Shown: positions 15,581-24,250, counted from the first letter of the stretch. The stretch is 53,632 nucleotides of DNA from an uncultured Bacilli bacterium (GCA_934141615.1 CAKPCM010000001.1:1-53632); one strand, 5' to 3'. The notes: generated from the sequence alone by a model not told the origin. Program-made: numbers and translations.

Positions 15581-16429
15581 ATGCAATCTAGAATGGATAA
15601 ATATCAAACAAAAGATAATAAAAAATTTGAACGTTCAAGAAAAAACACCAAGTTGTATGAAGAAGTATATGATGATATGTATAGGGATACAACTTATACT
15701 AACATGGAAGTTATTGATTCTGCTAAAGAAATAAATCTAAATAAATTAAAAAATATGCTTGATGATAAGTATGATACAAGGCAGTATAGAACCTTAAAAA
15801 ATTATTCCATAGAGGATATAGATACGGACTTTGATAAACCAAGTATTATGCAACCAAGACAAAAAGTTCATGATATTAACGAAATACTAAGTGAAGCTAA
15901 AAATAAACGTGCTTTTATAGAAGAGGCAAGGGAAAAACAAAAGTACATGGAATTTACTAAGGGAAGAAATAGTAAATATGATAAACGTTATGATGAAATG
16001 GAAAACGAAGAAAAAGAATTAGAAGAATTAATCAATACTATGGCAATGCCTGCGGTAGATAACGAAACAAAAGATGCTCTTGATATGTTTTCAGATCTTA
16101 AAGGTTCTGATGATACCATTGTAACTAATCCTATTGAGGCATCATTTGATGTTACTAAAACAAAAGAAGCAAGCTCTTTAGAAGAAAACAAAGAAGAAAC
16201 TAGCACCGATGACTTAAGAGGAGATTTAAAGAAAACACTAGTTAAAGCTGATAGAAACTTTTATACCGATTCAAATATGTTTACTAAAAATGACTTTGAG
16301 GACTTTAGTACGTTAACTAAGGAACTTAAAAGATCTAAAAGGACTAAACGAATAGTTATAATTTTAATAATATTAGTAATTATTGGAGCATTAGCATACT
16401 TTGGTATAACTAAGTTTTTAATTAAATAA
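15581..16429 (+). CDS. tail-anchored acidic protein of unknown function
   Basis: 282 residues, highly charged and predicted mostly helical or disordered, with one membrane helix at the very C-terminus (~258-279, IVIILIILVIIGALAYFGITKF) preceded by KRSKRTKR. That topology leaves the whole protein in the cytoplasm. The central part has a repeated HDINEILSEAKNKRAF-type helix. I know no family. Start ATG 15581 follows AGGAGGTG at good distance; the upstream in-frame ATG at 15545 lies in the promoter. It is next to yunB but separated by a terminator. Confidence 0.75.
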   Translation: MQSRMDKYQTKDNKKFERSRKNTKLYEEVYDDMYRDTTYTNMEVIDSAKEINLNKLKNMLDDKYDTRQYRTLKNYSIEDIDTDFDKPSIMQPRQKVHDINEILSEAKNKRAFIEEAREKQKYMEFTKGRNSKYDKRYDEMENEEKELEELINTMAMPAVDNETKDALDMFSDLKGSDDTIVTNPIEASFDVTKTKEASSLEENKEETSTDDLRGDLKKTLVKADRNFYTDSNMFTKNDFEDFSTLTKELKRSKRTKRIVIILIILVIIGALAYFGITKFLIK

Positions 16430-16456
16430 ACGAAGATATTTTATCTTTGTTTTTTT
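16430..16456 (+). terminator. terminator of the tail-anchored protein gene
   Basis: Stem ACGAAGATA / TATCTTTGT with a TTT loop and one G-U pair, followed by six T. It begins right after the stop codon at 16427-16429. Confidence 0.75.
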
Positions 16457-16477
16457 CATATATTATTATGTGATATT

Positions 16478-17191
16478 ATGGGTAAAATAAAAATGCTATT
16501 TAAAAATGTTTACGTCTTAATTTTTATGTTTGTTTTTGCATCAACTTTTATTTTTCTAATTATTTTAAATAAAAAAGCGATGCCCGCTATTATGAATTAT
16601 GCAAGTGTGCAAACTAAAAGAGTTGGAATAGAGGTATTAAGAAGTACTGGAACAAAAGAGGTTAATAAACTTTTAAATGATTCTAATTTGTTTATTACAA
16701 ATAAAAATGAATCAGGTGAAATAGAGACCATTGATTTTAATACTGGCGTTATAAACGAGGCTTTAATTATAGTTAGTAAAAACGTAAGAAAAAGATTAAA
16801 GGAAGTAGAAGAAGGGAAAAATTTGCCTGATGAGTTATATGAAGATGTGCTTGATAAAAGTATGCGAAAAGGTATTATTTATGAAATTCCATCTGGAGTT
16901 GTTTTTAACAATGCGTTTTTATCAAACGTTGGACCTAAAGTACCTGTTAAAATAAAATATTCTGGAAACGTTGGGTTAGACGTTAAAACAAAGGTAAAGA
17001 AATACGGAATCAATAGTGCATTAGTTGAAGTTTATATCTATGTTGAAGTAACGCAGCGAACAATTCTTCCCTTTCAGTCTAAAGATATTAAGCTTACATC
17101 TGAAATACCAGTAATTATGAAAGTAATAAAAGGAAATGCACCGTATTATTTATCTGGTACAAATGGATCATATAATTTGCCAATGGAGTAA
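16478..17191 (+). CDS. yunB: sporulation protein YunB
   Basis: 237 residues. An N-terminal membrane helix (~11-31) precedes an extracytoplasmic domain. The family signature is GIIYEIPSGVVFNNAFLSNVG, KVPVKIKYSGNV, KVKKYGINSALVEVYIYVEV and TILPFQSKDIKL. In B. subtilis YunB is made in the mother cell under sigma-E and is needed for proper spores. A weak sigma-E-like pair (ATATT 16436, CATATATT 16457, spacing 16) lies upstream inside the previous terminator; the RBS is poor. yutD follows at 38 bases, as these genes also lie near each other in Bacillus. Confidence 0.88.
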   Translation: MGKIKMLFKNVYVLIFMFVFASTFIFLIILNKKAMPAIMNYASVQTKRVGIEVLRSTGTKEVNKLLNDSNLFITNKNESGEIETIDFNTGVINEALIIVSKNVRKRLKEVEEGKNLPDELYEDVLDKSMRKGIIYEIPSGVVFNNAFLSNVGPKVPVKIKYSGNVGLDVKTKVKKYGINSALVEVYIYVEVTQRTILPFQSKDIKLTSEIPVIMKVIKGNAPYYLSGTNGSYNLPME

Positions 17192-17206
17192 AAATTGTGT
17201 TATACT
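17177..17206 (+). promoter_or_regulatory. promoter of yutD, inside the end of yunB
   Basis: TTGCCA (17177-17182), 18-bp spacer, TATACT (17201-17206), preceded by TG at -15 (TGTTATACT). It lets yutD be expressed apart from the sporulation gene before it. Confidence 0.6.
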
Positions 17207-17229
17207 TCTTATAGTGCGGAGGCAGCGAT

Positions 17230-17505
17230 ATGGAAAAAATAAATGTAGAAGGTAATACATATGAAATAATTAAAGATTATAAAAATGGTTATAATAAAGA
17301 AGAGCTTGAAAAGAAATATACCGACTATTTTGAAAATTATGATTATATAGTTGGGGATTGGGCTTATGGGAAGTTAAGACTAAAAGGATTTTACGAAAAA
17401 TCAAATAAAAAATGTAATGAGATTAATAATATTGATAATTTAGATGAATATTTAGACAAAAATTGTGCTTTTGGGTGTGCATATTTTGTTGCAAAACGAA
17501 AATAA
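17230..17505 (+). CDS. yutD: YutD-like protein (DUF1027)
   Basis: 91 residues. IIKDYKNGYNKEELEKKY, YDYIVGDWAYGKLRLKGFY and the closing CAFGCAYFVAKRK match the YutD family found across Bacilli, whose function is unknown. The family is cytoplasmic and about this long. RBS CGGAGG is 9 bases upstream of ATG 17230. Confidence 0.88.
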   Translation: MEKINVEGNTYEIIKDYKNGYNKEELEKKYTDYFENYDYIVGDWAYGKLRLKGFYEKSNKKCNEINNIDNLDEYLDKNCAFGCAYFVAKRK

Positions 17506-17546
17506 GTATGTTAAAATAAAGTATATAGAATAAAAGAGGTGTTTGT

Positions 17547-17918
17547 ATGGTAACTACAAGTAGCATTGGAAGTGGAAAGAAAGTTAATGTTGGTCAAAGT
17601 TTTGCAAGTGGAATGTCAGCACTTCAAACCGTTCAAAAAGAAAAGTTTGTTATAGTTGATGAATCCGGTGAAAAAAAAGATGCAGAGCGTTTATCATTAT
17701 TTAAATTAAAGGATACTGATAAAACTTATATTGTATATACTTTTAACGAAACAGATGAAAATGATATGATCAAATTATATGTTGCTATATTAAATGAAAA
17801 AGATGGTGTATACTCACTAGAAAACATAACTGATAGTGATGAATGGACGAATGTTAAAGACGCAATGAGGAAAATTGCAAAAGATGGACAACAAGTATTA
17901 AATGATAAGGAAGATTAG
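17547..17918 (+). CDS. DUF1292-family protein
   Basis: 123 residues. The central strand pattern (KFVIVDESGEKKDAERLSLFKLKDTDKTYIVYTFNE..IKLYVAILNEKDGVYSLENI) is that of DUF1292/YrzB proteins, small beta-rich cytoplasmic proteins of unknown role. A ~25-residue N-terminal extension rich in Gly/Ser (SSIGSGKKVNVGQSFASGMS) is not part of the usual domain. RBS AGAGGTG precedes ATG 17547 and a TATGTTAAAAT -10 lies at ~17509. The next gene follows at 20 bases and is likely in the same unit. Confidence 0.75.
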   Translation: MVTTSSIGSGKKVNVGQSFASGMSALQTVQKEKFVIVDESGEKKDAERLSLFKLKDTDKTYIVYTFNETDENDMIKLYVAILNEKDGVYSLENITDSDEWTNVKDAMRKIAKDGQQVLNDKED

Positions 17919-17938
17919 GTAAGTAGGAGGTTTTTGTT

Positions 17939-18811
17939 ATGGCAAAAAAAGAAGATATTAAAAATGGAAACGATATAACATTAGACGATGGTAATATAAC
18001 TGTACTTCAGGGAACTGAATTTTCTAAAGAAAAGGAAGTAGAAAAAGCAGAAACTGCCGTAGAGACACCAGTTTCTGAAGAAATTACTCCAGATGTAAAG
18101 GTTGATGATAATGAAGAATCTCAACAAGCTATAGATGTTACTAAACTAGAAGAACCTCAAAATAAAGTACCTGATGTACCTAAAATAGATCTTGGTAGTA
18201 TAGATTTAGATGCTTTGTCTAGTTCGCTAAAAACACCAGTTTCAGAAGCTCCTTCAATTGATAATGATATACCAACACCAATTTCAACTAATAAAGACTT
18301 TAATACACCAACGTTCAATGAATCTCCAACTTTTGGTATGCCACAGCAACCTTCCTATGATAATGCAAGTGATCATAGTTCTGAGTTGGCGTATCAACCA
18401 TCATCTAATGTTACTGATGATATAGAAGGAAATAGTATTTTTAAAACCACGCAAGAAGTAGATAAAGCTATGGATTCAATTATGGATGATATAAAAAAAT
18501 CTTATAGTGACAAAATTGCAGAACCAACTAAAACTTTAGTTGACTTTGTTAACAAATTTGTGAAATGGGGAAATGAAGTTACTGCAAATGGATTAAACAG
18601 AAGATTATTTGATGAATATGATGAATTAATCGCCATGTTAAATAAGAAAAAATCAACAGATAATAATTTAAATGGTATAAATACTACCCTTGGCAATCAA
18701 AATACTACTGGTATAGATTCTACAAATGAATATGGAGATTTAAATGGAATAAATTTTAATCGAAATAGTTATTCACAAGCTCCAGATAATTCAACAAATT
18801 TTAGTATGTAA
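17939..18811 (+). CDS. largely disordered acidic protein with conserved helical block
   Basis: 290 residues, family not recognised. The first ~160 residues are rich in Pro, Glu, Ser and Thr and are probably disordered. A structured helical block follows at ~165-245 (TTQEVDKAMDSIMDDIKKSY, then TKTLVDFVNKFVKWGNEVTANGLNRRLFDEYDELIAMLNKKK). The tail is Asn/Thr-rich. No signal peptide or membrane helix. RBS AGGAGG precedes ATG 17939. It is followed by a strong terminator and then the SASP gene. Confidence 0.65.
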   Translation: MAKKEDIKNGNDITLDDGNITVLQGTEFSKEKEVEKAETAVETPVSEEITPDVKVDDNEESQQAIDVTKLEEPQNKVPDVPKIDLGSIDLDALSSSLKTPVSEAPSIDNDIPTPISTNKDFNTPTFNESPTFGMPQQPSYDNASDHSSELAYQPSSNVTDDIEGNSIFKTTQEVDKAMDSIMDDIKKSYSDKIAEPTKTLVDFVNKFVKWGNEVTANGLNRRLFDEYDELIAMLNKKKSTDNNLNGINTTLGNQNTTGIDSTNEYGDLNGINFNRNSYSQAPDNSTNFSM

Positions 18812-18831
18812 TTACAAAATAAACGCAAAAT

Positions 18832-18862
18832 AAAGATATACAGGTAAAAGTATATCTTTTTT
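18832..18862 (+). terminator. terminator after the disordered-protein gene
   Basis: Stem AAAGATATAC / GTATATCTTT with an 8-base loop and T-run. Confidence 0.85.
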
Positions 18863-18906
18863 AAATTTTATTTAAAAAATTTACAAAAATTACCAAGATA
18901 AAAATT

Positions 18907-18935
18907 GTATGAAATTCCAAAATTTTCACATTCTA
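18907..18935 (+). promoter_or_regulatory. sigma-G type promoter of the SASP gene
   Basis: GTATG (18907-18911), 17-bp spacer, CATTCTA (18929-18935). Both boxes fit the published B. subtilis sigma-G consensus (gyATR and cATnhTA). It implies late forespore expression of the SASP, as in Bacillus. Confidence 0.7.
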
Positions 18936-18959
18936 TTAGTGTACAGGAGGTGAAAACAC

Positions 18960-19166
18960 ATGAAATCAAGTAACAGTAAATTAGTTGCTCCACAAGCTAA
19001 ACAAGCTATAGAACAAATGAAATACGAAATCGCTAATGAACTTGGTGTTAATTTAGGTGCTGATGCTACTGCAAGAGCTAATGGTTCAGTTGGTGGTGAA
19101 ATCACAAAACGTTTAGTAAAAATGGGTGAATCTCAATTAGGTGGTTCTTATAACGTTCAAAAGTAA
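18960..19166 (+). CDS. alpha/beta-type small acid-soluble spore protein
   Basis: A 68-residue SASP that coats and protects spore DNA. The family patterns are KQAIEQMKYEIANELGVNL, which holds the GPR protease cleavage site (after Glu in YEIA), and the C-terminal GGEITKRLVKMGESQL. AGGAGGTG lies 8 bases before ATG 18960. The gene stands alone between two terminators, with its own sigma-G-like promoter. Length and composition are normal for the family. Confidence 0.95.
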   Translation: MKSSNSKLVAPQAKQAIEQMKYEIANELGVNLGADATARANGSVGGEITKRLVKMGESQLGGSYNVQK

Positions 19167-19189
19167 TTAAATTTCACATATAAATAATT

Positions 19190-19219
19190 AAGGCAAGCGT
19201 AATTTTCGCTGCCTTTTTT
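19190..19219 (+). terminator. terminator of the SASP gene
   Basis: Stem AAGGC(A)AGCG / CGCTGCCTT with one bulged A, loop of 7, and six T. Confidence 0.85.
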
Positions 19220-19271
19220 GTTTTAAAAAAACACTTTTTGTTGTATAATTATTAACAGGAGTGTGATTAAT

Positions 19272-20447
19272 TTGAAAATATTATCTGTAAATGCTGGTTC
19301 TTCATCACTTAAGTTCCAGTTATATGAAATGCCAGAAGAAAAAGTACTAATTTCTGGACTTATGGAAAGAATAGGTGTAGGAAATAGTTTTTACACAATA
19401 AAAGTAAATGGTGAGAAAATAAAAAAGGAAGTAGAACTAAATAACCACGAAGAAGCATTTGAAACTCTAGTAAAAGAGTTAGAGGAAAATAAAGTGGTTG
19501 AATCATTAGATGAAATAGAAGGAATTGGACACCGTGTTGTTCAAGGTGGAGATTATTTTGATAAAACAGTAGTAATTGATGATGAAGTTTTAGCAAAAAT
19601 AGAAGAGTTATCATCTCTTGCACCACTTCATAATCCAGCAGCTGTAACTGGTATTAAAGCTGCAAAAGACGTATTTCCAAATGCTGTTCAAACCGCTGTA
19701 TTTGATACTGCATTTCATCAAACTATGCCAAAGGAGAACTTCTTATATGCTCTTCCAATTAGTTGGTATACTGATCTAAAAGTAAGAAGATATGGTGCTC
19801 ATGGTACATCTCATAAGTTTGTATCACAAAGAATGAATGAGATACTAGGAAGGGATGATACTAAAATAATTACTTGCCATATAGGTAATGGTGCATCTGT
19901 TAGTGCTGTTGTTAATGGTAAATGCGTTAATACTAGTATGGGACTTACACCAAATGCTGGTTTAATAATGGGAACAAGATGTGGTGATATAGACGCAAGT
20001 ATCATTCCATACGTAATGGAAAAAACTAACATGAGTGCTAAAGAAATTGATAACGCAATAAATAAAGAAAGTGGTCTTTTAGCATTAAGTAGAAAATCAA
20101 GTGATTCAAGAGACATTGAAGATGGTATAGCAAGTGGTGATGAAAACTGCATTTTAGCACAAAAAATGTACGTTAGAAGAATAGTTGATTATATTGCAAA
20201 ATACTACGTAGAAATGAAAGGATGCGACGCTATTGTATTTACTGCAGGTATTGGTGAAAAAGCAGTTGATACAAGACGTGACATACTAAATGAACTTGAT
20301 GTTTTAGGAATTTATCTAGATGAAGAAGCTAATAACTCTAGGGGAAAAGAATGTATGATATCTACGAAAGATTCAAAAGTAGAATGCTGGGTAATTCCAA
20401 CTGATGAAGAATTAATGATTGCAAGAGATACGATGAACTTAATATAG
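19272..20447 (+). CDS. ackA: acetate kinase
   Basis: 391 residues. It makes ATP and acetate from acetyl phosphate, and its presence points to a fermentative life. Family blocks are all present: VNAGSSSLKFQLYE at the N-terminus, GHRVVQGG, FDTAFHQTMP, CHIGNGASVSAVVNGK, SMGLTPNAGLIMGTRCGDID and FTAGIGEKA. The start is put at TTG 19272, ten bases after AGGAG; the GTG at 19263 is too close to the RBS. A TTGTATAAT -10 (19241-19249) precedes it. No pta is beside it; nrnA-like follows at 13 bases. Confidence 0.97.
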   Translation: MKILSVNAGSSSLKFQLYEMPEEKVLISGLMERIGVGNSFYTIKVNGEKIKKEVELNNHEEAFETLVKELEENKVVESLDEIEGIGHRVVQGGDYFDKTVVIDDEVLAKIEELSSLAPLHNPAAVTGIKAAKDVFPNAVQTAVFDTAFHQTMPKENFLYALPISWYTDLKVRRYGAHGTSHKFVSQRMNEILGRDDTKIITCHIGNGASVSAVVNGKCVNTSMGLTPNAGLIMGTRCGDIDASIIPYVMEKTNMSAKEIDNAINKESGLLALSRKSSDSRDIEDGIASGDENCILAQKMYVRRIVDYIAKYYVEMKGCDAIVFTAGIGEKAVDTRRDILNELDVLGIYLDEEANNSRGKECMISTKDSKVECWVIPTDEELMIARDTMNLI

Positions 20448-20460
20448 TAAGGAATACTAA

Positions 20461-21417
20461 ATGGAAGAAAAGATACTAGAATTAATAAAAAAATATAAAA
20501 AAATAATTATAGCAAGACACATTGGAGGAGATCCTGATGCGTTAGGTTCTACCTTTGCTTTAAAAGAAATTATTTTAGAGAATTTTAAGGATAAAGAAGT
20601 TCACGTTGTAGGTGCCTCAATTTCAAGATTTAAATTCTTTGGAACACATGAAAAAATGACTGATGAAATGTATCAAGATGCGCTTTTAATAGCACTTGAT
20701 ATACCAGATATTAAAAGAATAGATGGAGCAGACTTTTATAGATTTAAAGATGTTATTAAGATAGATCATCATCCTGAAATTGATAAGTTTTCTCAATATG
20801 AAATTATAGATATAGACGCATCAAGTGCTAGTGAACTAGTTGCTAAATGGTGTTATAAATGTAATTTAAAAATGCCAAAGCATGCTGCGGAAAACATATT
20901 TATGGGTATAATTGCAGACACTAATAGATTCTTATTTGGCGCAAATAAGGCTGAAACTTATAAAGTAGTATTAGAGTTAGTAGAAAAAGAAAAAGTTAAA
21001 CCTAACGAGTTATACGAAATATTATATAAAAGATCAATATCAGAGGTTAGATTAGAAGGTTTTGTTTCACTTAATATGAAGGTTACAAAAAATGGATTGG
21101 GTTATGTAAAAATAACAAATGATGACCTAAAAAAGTATGGTGTTGATTCTGCAAGCGTTGGAAGCATAATGAATAATTATAATTTTATACACGGATTAAT
21201 ATGTTGGGTTGTTTTTAGTGAGGATGTTAAAAATAACGTAATTAGAACATCAGCTAGAAGTCGTGGTGTTAAAATAAATAAATTATTTGAACAGTATAAT
21301 GGTGGTGGCCACGTATATGCTTGTGGGGCTAAACTTCAAAGTTTTAGTGAAGCAGATGAAATAATAGATAAATTAGATGATTTATGTAAAGAATATAAAG
21401 AAGGTTTTCTTGGATAA
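20461..21417 (+). CDS. nrnA: DHH-family phosphoesterase (NrnA-like oligoribonuclease/pAp phosphatase)
   Basis: 318 residues. The DHH domain shows ARHIGGDPDALGST (variant of DHxxxDxDAxGS) and IDHHPE, with metal-binding Asp and His. The C-terminal DHHA1 domain ends GGGHVYACGAKL. NrnA enzymes degrade nano-RNAs and dephosphorylate pAp; GdpP-like c-di-AMP enzymes have extra membrane and PAS parts that are absent here. It follows ackA at 13 bases, so it is probably co-transcribed. Confidence 0.88.
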   Translation: MEEKILELIKKYKKIIIARHIGGDPDALGSTFALKEIILENFKDKEVHVVGASISRFKFFGTHEKMTDEMYQDALLIALDIPDIKRIDGADFYRFKDVIKIDHHPEIDKFSQYEIIDIDASSASELVAKWCYKCNLKMPKHAAENIFMGIIADTNRFLFGANKAETYKVVLELVEKEKVKPNELYEILYKRSISEVRLEGFVSLNMKVTKNGLGYVKITNDDLKKYGVDSASVGSIMNNYNFIHGLICWVVFSEDVKNNVIRTSARSRGVKINKLFEQYNGGGHVYACGAKLQSFSEADEIIDKLDDLCKEYKEGFLG

Positions 21418-21427
21418 CCTTTTTTTG
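21401..21427 (+). terminator. terminator overlapping the end of the nrnA-like gene
   Basis: Stem AAGGTT / AACCTT followed by seven T. The stop codon TAA (21415-21417) touches the 3' arm, so the hairpin lies mostly within coding sequence. Confidence 0.7.
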
Positions 21428-21474
21428 TTTGCAAAAATATGGTATCATTTAGATAGTATTAAGGAGTTTTAAGT

Positions 21475-22269
21475 ATGAAGAAGTTATTAGAGTTAACAGC
21501 AATAAAAATGGTTCCACCAAAACCTTATGGATTGTTTCACATATCATTTTTTTTATTAAGCATAATATTATCTTGTTTAATTGCAAACAAACTAAAGGGC
21601 GCAAGCGATAGGAAAAATAAAAAGATATTGTTTTTTACCGGACTTTTCTTGCTGGTAATAGAAATTTATAAAGAATTATTTTATTATTTTATAGTTAATA
21701 ATGGTAGTTATGACTTTAGTATTTTTCCATTTCAGCTATGTGATGTTCCAATGTACATATGCTTAATAATTCCATTTGTAAAAAATAAAAAGATAGAAGA
21801 AGGAATGTATAATTTTATGGCATCTTATAACTTACTCGGTGCATCAATTACCTTTTTTGAACCATCATCACTTTTAAGACCTTATCTTTTAATGACTCTT
21901 CATGGCTTTTTATGGCATGCTATTTTAATGTTCCTTGGTATTTATATAGCATTATCAGGTAGGTGTTTAAAAAACAAAAAAGATTTTATAACATCAACTA
22001 AAGTTTACGCAACACTTTGTTCTATTGCACTTGTTCTTAACGTGTCTTTAAAAAACGTATCAGGCGGGATGATGAACGCATTTTATCTAGGACCTAAGGT
22101 AAGTCCAGTAATTATATTTAGAGATATATCAGAAAGGTTTGGATGGTTTACAAATCTTTTGGTGTTTGTATGTGCTATGACGCTTGGAGCATACTTAGTA
22201 TATATGTTTTTCTATAATTTAGAAAATATAAAATCATTTGCAAAAGATAAAATTTTAAGGAGAGTCTAA
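21475..22269 (+). CDS. YwaF/TIGR02206-family integral membrane protein
   Basis: 264 residues with about seven membrane helices. FPFQLCDVPMYICLIIPF and the E-x-x-K motif in VIEIYKELFYYFI fit the TIGR02206 (YwaF) family, whose role is unknown. GGAG RBS before ATG 21475, with a TGGTATCAT -10 at ~21441. Its stop overlaps the next start (TAATG). Confidence 0.75.
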   Translation: MKKLLELTAIKMVPPKPYGLFHISFFLLSIILSCLIANKLKGASDRKNKKILFFTGLFLLVIEIYKELFYYFIVNNGSYDFSIFPFQLCDVPMYICLIIPFVKNKKIEEGMYNFMASYNLLGASITFFEPSSLLRPYLLMTLHGFLWHAILMFLGIYIALSGRCLKNKKDFITSTKVYATLCSIALVLNVSLKNVSGGMMNAFYLGPKVSPVIIFRDISERFGWFTNLLVFVCAMTLGAYLVYMFFYNLENIKSFAKDKILRRV

Positions 22270-22547
22270 TGAAAATAAAAGGAGAAGACGTAGATATAAA
22301 CAAACTTATAAATAACGTGTATGATGATAAAAACATGATAAAAATGAGAGGTAATGGTATCTATTTAAGTGATAACCAAATTGAAGTATTAAAAAGGTAT
22401 GATATAGATTATAAAAGGTATTCTTCTTTAAACAGTTTGATATTTGAAATAGAAGAGATTTTAAATAATGATGTAGACGCAAACGACTTAGAAGAAGTAT
22501 CATCAAGGCTTTCAGAGTTAAATTACTATAACAATACTAATAAATAG
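22269..22547 (+). CDS. small hypothetical protein
   Basis: 92 residues, family not recognised. It is acidic and mainly helical, with LSDNQIEVLKRYDIDYKRYSSLNSLIFEIEEIL resembling a short helical regulator; no cysteine cluster, signal or membrane part. Translationally coupled to the YwaF-like gene before it (shared A of TAATG), and 16 bases before the MYG1-like gene. Confidence 0.65.
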   Translation: MKIKGEDVDINKLINNVYDDKNMIKMRGNGIYLSDNQIEVLKRYDIDYKRYSSLNSLIFEIEEILNNDVDANDLEEVSSRLSELNYYNNTNK

Positions 22548-22563
22548 GAAAGAAGCGGATAAT

Positions 22564-23508
22564 ATGAAAAAAATTACACTTAAAAACATAAATGGACGTA
22601 ATGTAAAAATAAAAATAGTTGATGATGAAAAAAAGGCTAATTTTATAACTCACAGTGGAACTTTTCACGCTGATGAAATAATGGCAAGTGTTATTTTGTT
22701 AAACAAGTTTGGAGATATGAATATATATAGGACAAATAAAGTTACAAATGAAAAAGCTTTTGTTTACGATGTTGGTTTTGGAAAGTTTGATCATCATGCA
22801 CTTTCATTTGACCTTGCAAGACCAAACGGAATAAAGTATGCTTCAGCAGGTTTAGTATGGAAAACATTTGGAATGGATATAATAAATGATTTTGATATAA
22901 AAGATAAAACATCTTTCTTTGAATCTATTGATAAAAATTTAATTATGGATATTGATAGAGATGATAACGGACAAGCACTACAAAACGAACCAGAAGTAAA
23001 AGCACAAACCATTCCTAGTTTAATAGGAAGTTTTAATCCTGCTTGGAATGAAGATAACAAAGATGAAGAACGTTTCTTAGAAGCATTATCATTTTTGAAT
23101 ACAATTTTTAATAATATGATAAGAAAAATGCTTGCAAAAGAAGACGCTAGAAGTATAGTTGAAGAAAAAATAGATGAAAGTTCTGATGGAATTTTAATAC
23201 TTGATAAGTACATGCCATGGAAAGACATTGTTTTAACATCTAATAATCCTAAGGCAAAGGATATATTATATGCTGTTTTTCCTTCTAAAAGAGGAGGATA
23301 TAACGTGGTTGCAGTGCCAATTGCTAAAGGAAGTTTCGAGGTCAAAAAGCCTTTTAATGCATCTTGGGCAGGATTAGAAAACGAAGAGTTACAAAAAATA
23401 AGCGGAGTTAAAACAATTACGTTTTGCCATAAAAACTTATTTATATGTGCATGTGGCTCGTATGAGGATGCAATTAAGGTAGCCAAGATGAGCGTAAATA
23501 ATAAATAA
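22564..23508 (+). CDS. MYG1-family (UPF0160) predicted phosphoesterase
   Basis: 314 residues. THSGTFHADEIMASVILL, YDVGFGKFDHHALSF and the GLVWKTFG block match MYG1 proteins, which share the DHH-phosphoesterase metal centre; the eukaryotic member is a 3'-5' RNA exonuclease. The bacterial role is not established. The C-terminal part (MPWKDIVLTS..YNVVAVP..FDASWAGL-like..TFCHKNLFICAC) is the conserved second domain. Last gene of the YwaF-92aa-MYG1 unit. Confidence 0.88.
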   Translation: MKKITLKNINGRNVKIKIVDDEKKANFITHSGTFHADEIMASVILLNKFGDMNIYRTNKVTNEKAFVYDVGFGKFDHHALSFDLARPNGIKYASAGLVWKTFGMDIINDFDIKDKTSFFESIDKNLIMDIDRDDNGQALQNEPEVKAQTIPSLIGSFNPAWNEDNKDEERFLEALSFLNTIFNNMIRKMLAKEDARSIVEEKIDESSDGILILDKYMPWKDIVLTSNNPKAKDILYAVFPSKRGGYNVVAVPIAKGSFEVKKPFNASWAGLENEELQKISGVKTITFCHKNLFICACGSYEDAIKVAKMSVNNK

Positions 23509-23509
23509 T

Positions 23510-23579
23510 TTGCATTTTATATGCAACTTTGCTATAATAACGTACGCAATTTGGAGTTTTTGCTCTAATTTGGTATAAT
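23510..23579 (+). promoter_or_regulatory. two tandem promoters before ysxC
   Basis: P1 is TTGCAT (23510-23515), 17-bp spacer, TATAAT (23533-23538); its -35 box is one arm of an inverted repeat TTGCAT-N5-ATGCAA, a possible operator. P2 is a TTTGGTATAAT -10 (23574-23579) close to the start codon. Confidence 0.6.
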
Positions 23580-23601
23580 TAAATTACGTAGGTGATAAAA
23601 A

Positions 23602-24201
23602 ATGAAAATAAATGATGTAGAAGAGCCCATTATAGCGGTTAGAAGAAGTCAGTATCCTACTGATAATAAACCAGAGTTTTTACTTTTAGGTAGAAGTAAC
23701 GTAGGTAAGTCAAGCTTTACTAACTCAATAATGGAAAGAAGAAATTTAGCTAGAATATCTAGTAAACCAGGTAAAACACAAACAATTAATTTTTATAAAG
23801 TAAATGATGATTTTTACTTAGTTGATGTACCGGGATATGGTTACACATCATCTGGTAAACAAGATCAAAAGAAGTTTGGAATGATGATAGAAGAATACTT
23901 ATCAGAAAGACCAAACTTAAACCAAGTATTTATGCTAATAGACTTTAGACATAAACCAACTGAAGATGACCTTTTAATGTATAATTTCTTAAAGTTTCAT
24001 GGAGTTAAAGTAACTTTAATTGCAACTAAGGTTGATAAAATTGGTTCAACACAAAGAGAAAAATACAAAAAGCAAATAACTGATAACATAGATTTAGCAA
24101 TTGGGGATGAATTAGTATTATTTTCAGCTAAAACTAAGTTAGGTAAAAAGGAAATTCAAGGTATAATAGCAAAAGAAGTTTATGGGGAGGATACTTTATA
24201 A
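23602..24201 (+). CDS. ysxC: ribosome-biogenesis GTPase YsxC/EngB
   Basis: 199 residues. GTPase motifs: G1 GRSNVGKSS, G2 region KPGKTQTINFY, G3 DVPGYGY, G4 TKVD and G5 SAKT. EngB proteins act late in 50S subunit assembly and are essential in Bacillus. GGTGAT RBS before ATG 23602. The last codons form the 5' arm of a terminator. Confidence 0.96.
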   Translation: MKINDVEEPIIAVRRSQYPTDNKPEFLLLGRSNVGKSSFTNSIMERRNLARISSKPGKTQTINFYKVNDDFYLVDVPGYGYTSSGKQDQKKFGMMIEEYLSERPNLNQVFMLIDFRHKPTEDDLLMYNFLKFHGVKVTLIATKVDKIGSTQREKYKKQITDNIDLAIGDELVLFSAKTKLGKKEIQGIIAKEVYGEDTL

Positions 24202-24214
24202 ACTTCTTTTTTTA
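24173..24214 (+). terminator. terminator embedded in the end of ysxC
   Basis: Perfect 11-bp stem AAGAAGTTTAT / ATAAACTTCTT with a 14-base loop and T-run. The stop codon (24199-24201) is in the 3' arm. The TATGTTATAAT promoter of der (24213-24223) begins in the T-run. Confidence 0.88.
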
Positions 24215-24223
24215 TGTTATAAT
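24213..24223 (+). promoter_or_regulatory. extended -10 promoter of der
   Basis: TATGTTATAAT, an extended -10 element, about 28 bases before the der start codon and overlapping the end of the ysxC terminator. Confidence 0.6.
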
Positions 24224-24250
24224 TTAATGAAAGAAAAAGAGGTGATATAT

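Noticed and set aside
22794..23486. 230-residue open frame antisense to the MYG1-like gene
   Set aside because: It is a shadow of a well-conserved gene; no RBS, and its composition (Ser/Leu/Phe-rich) is typical of reverse reading.
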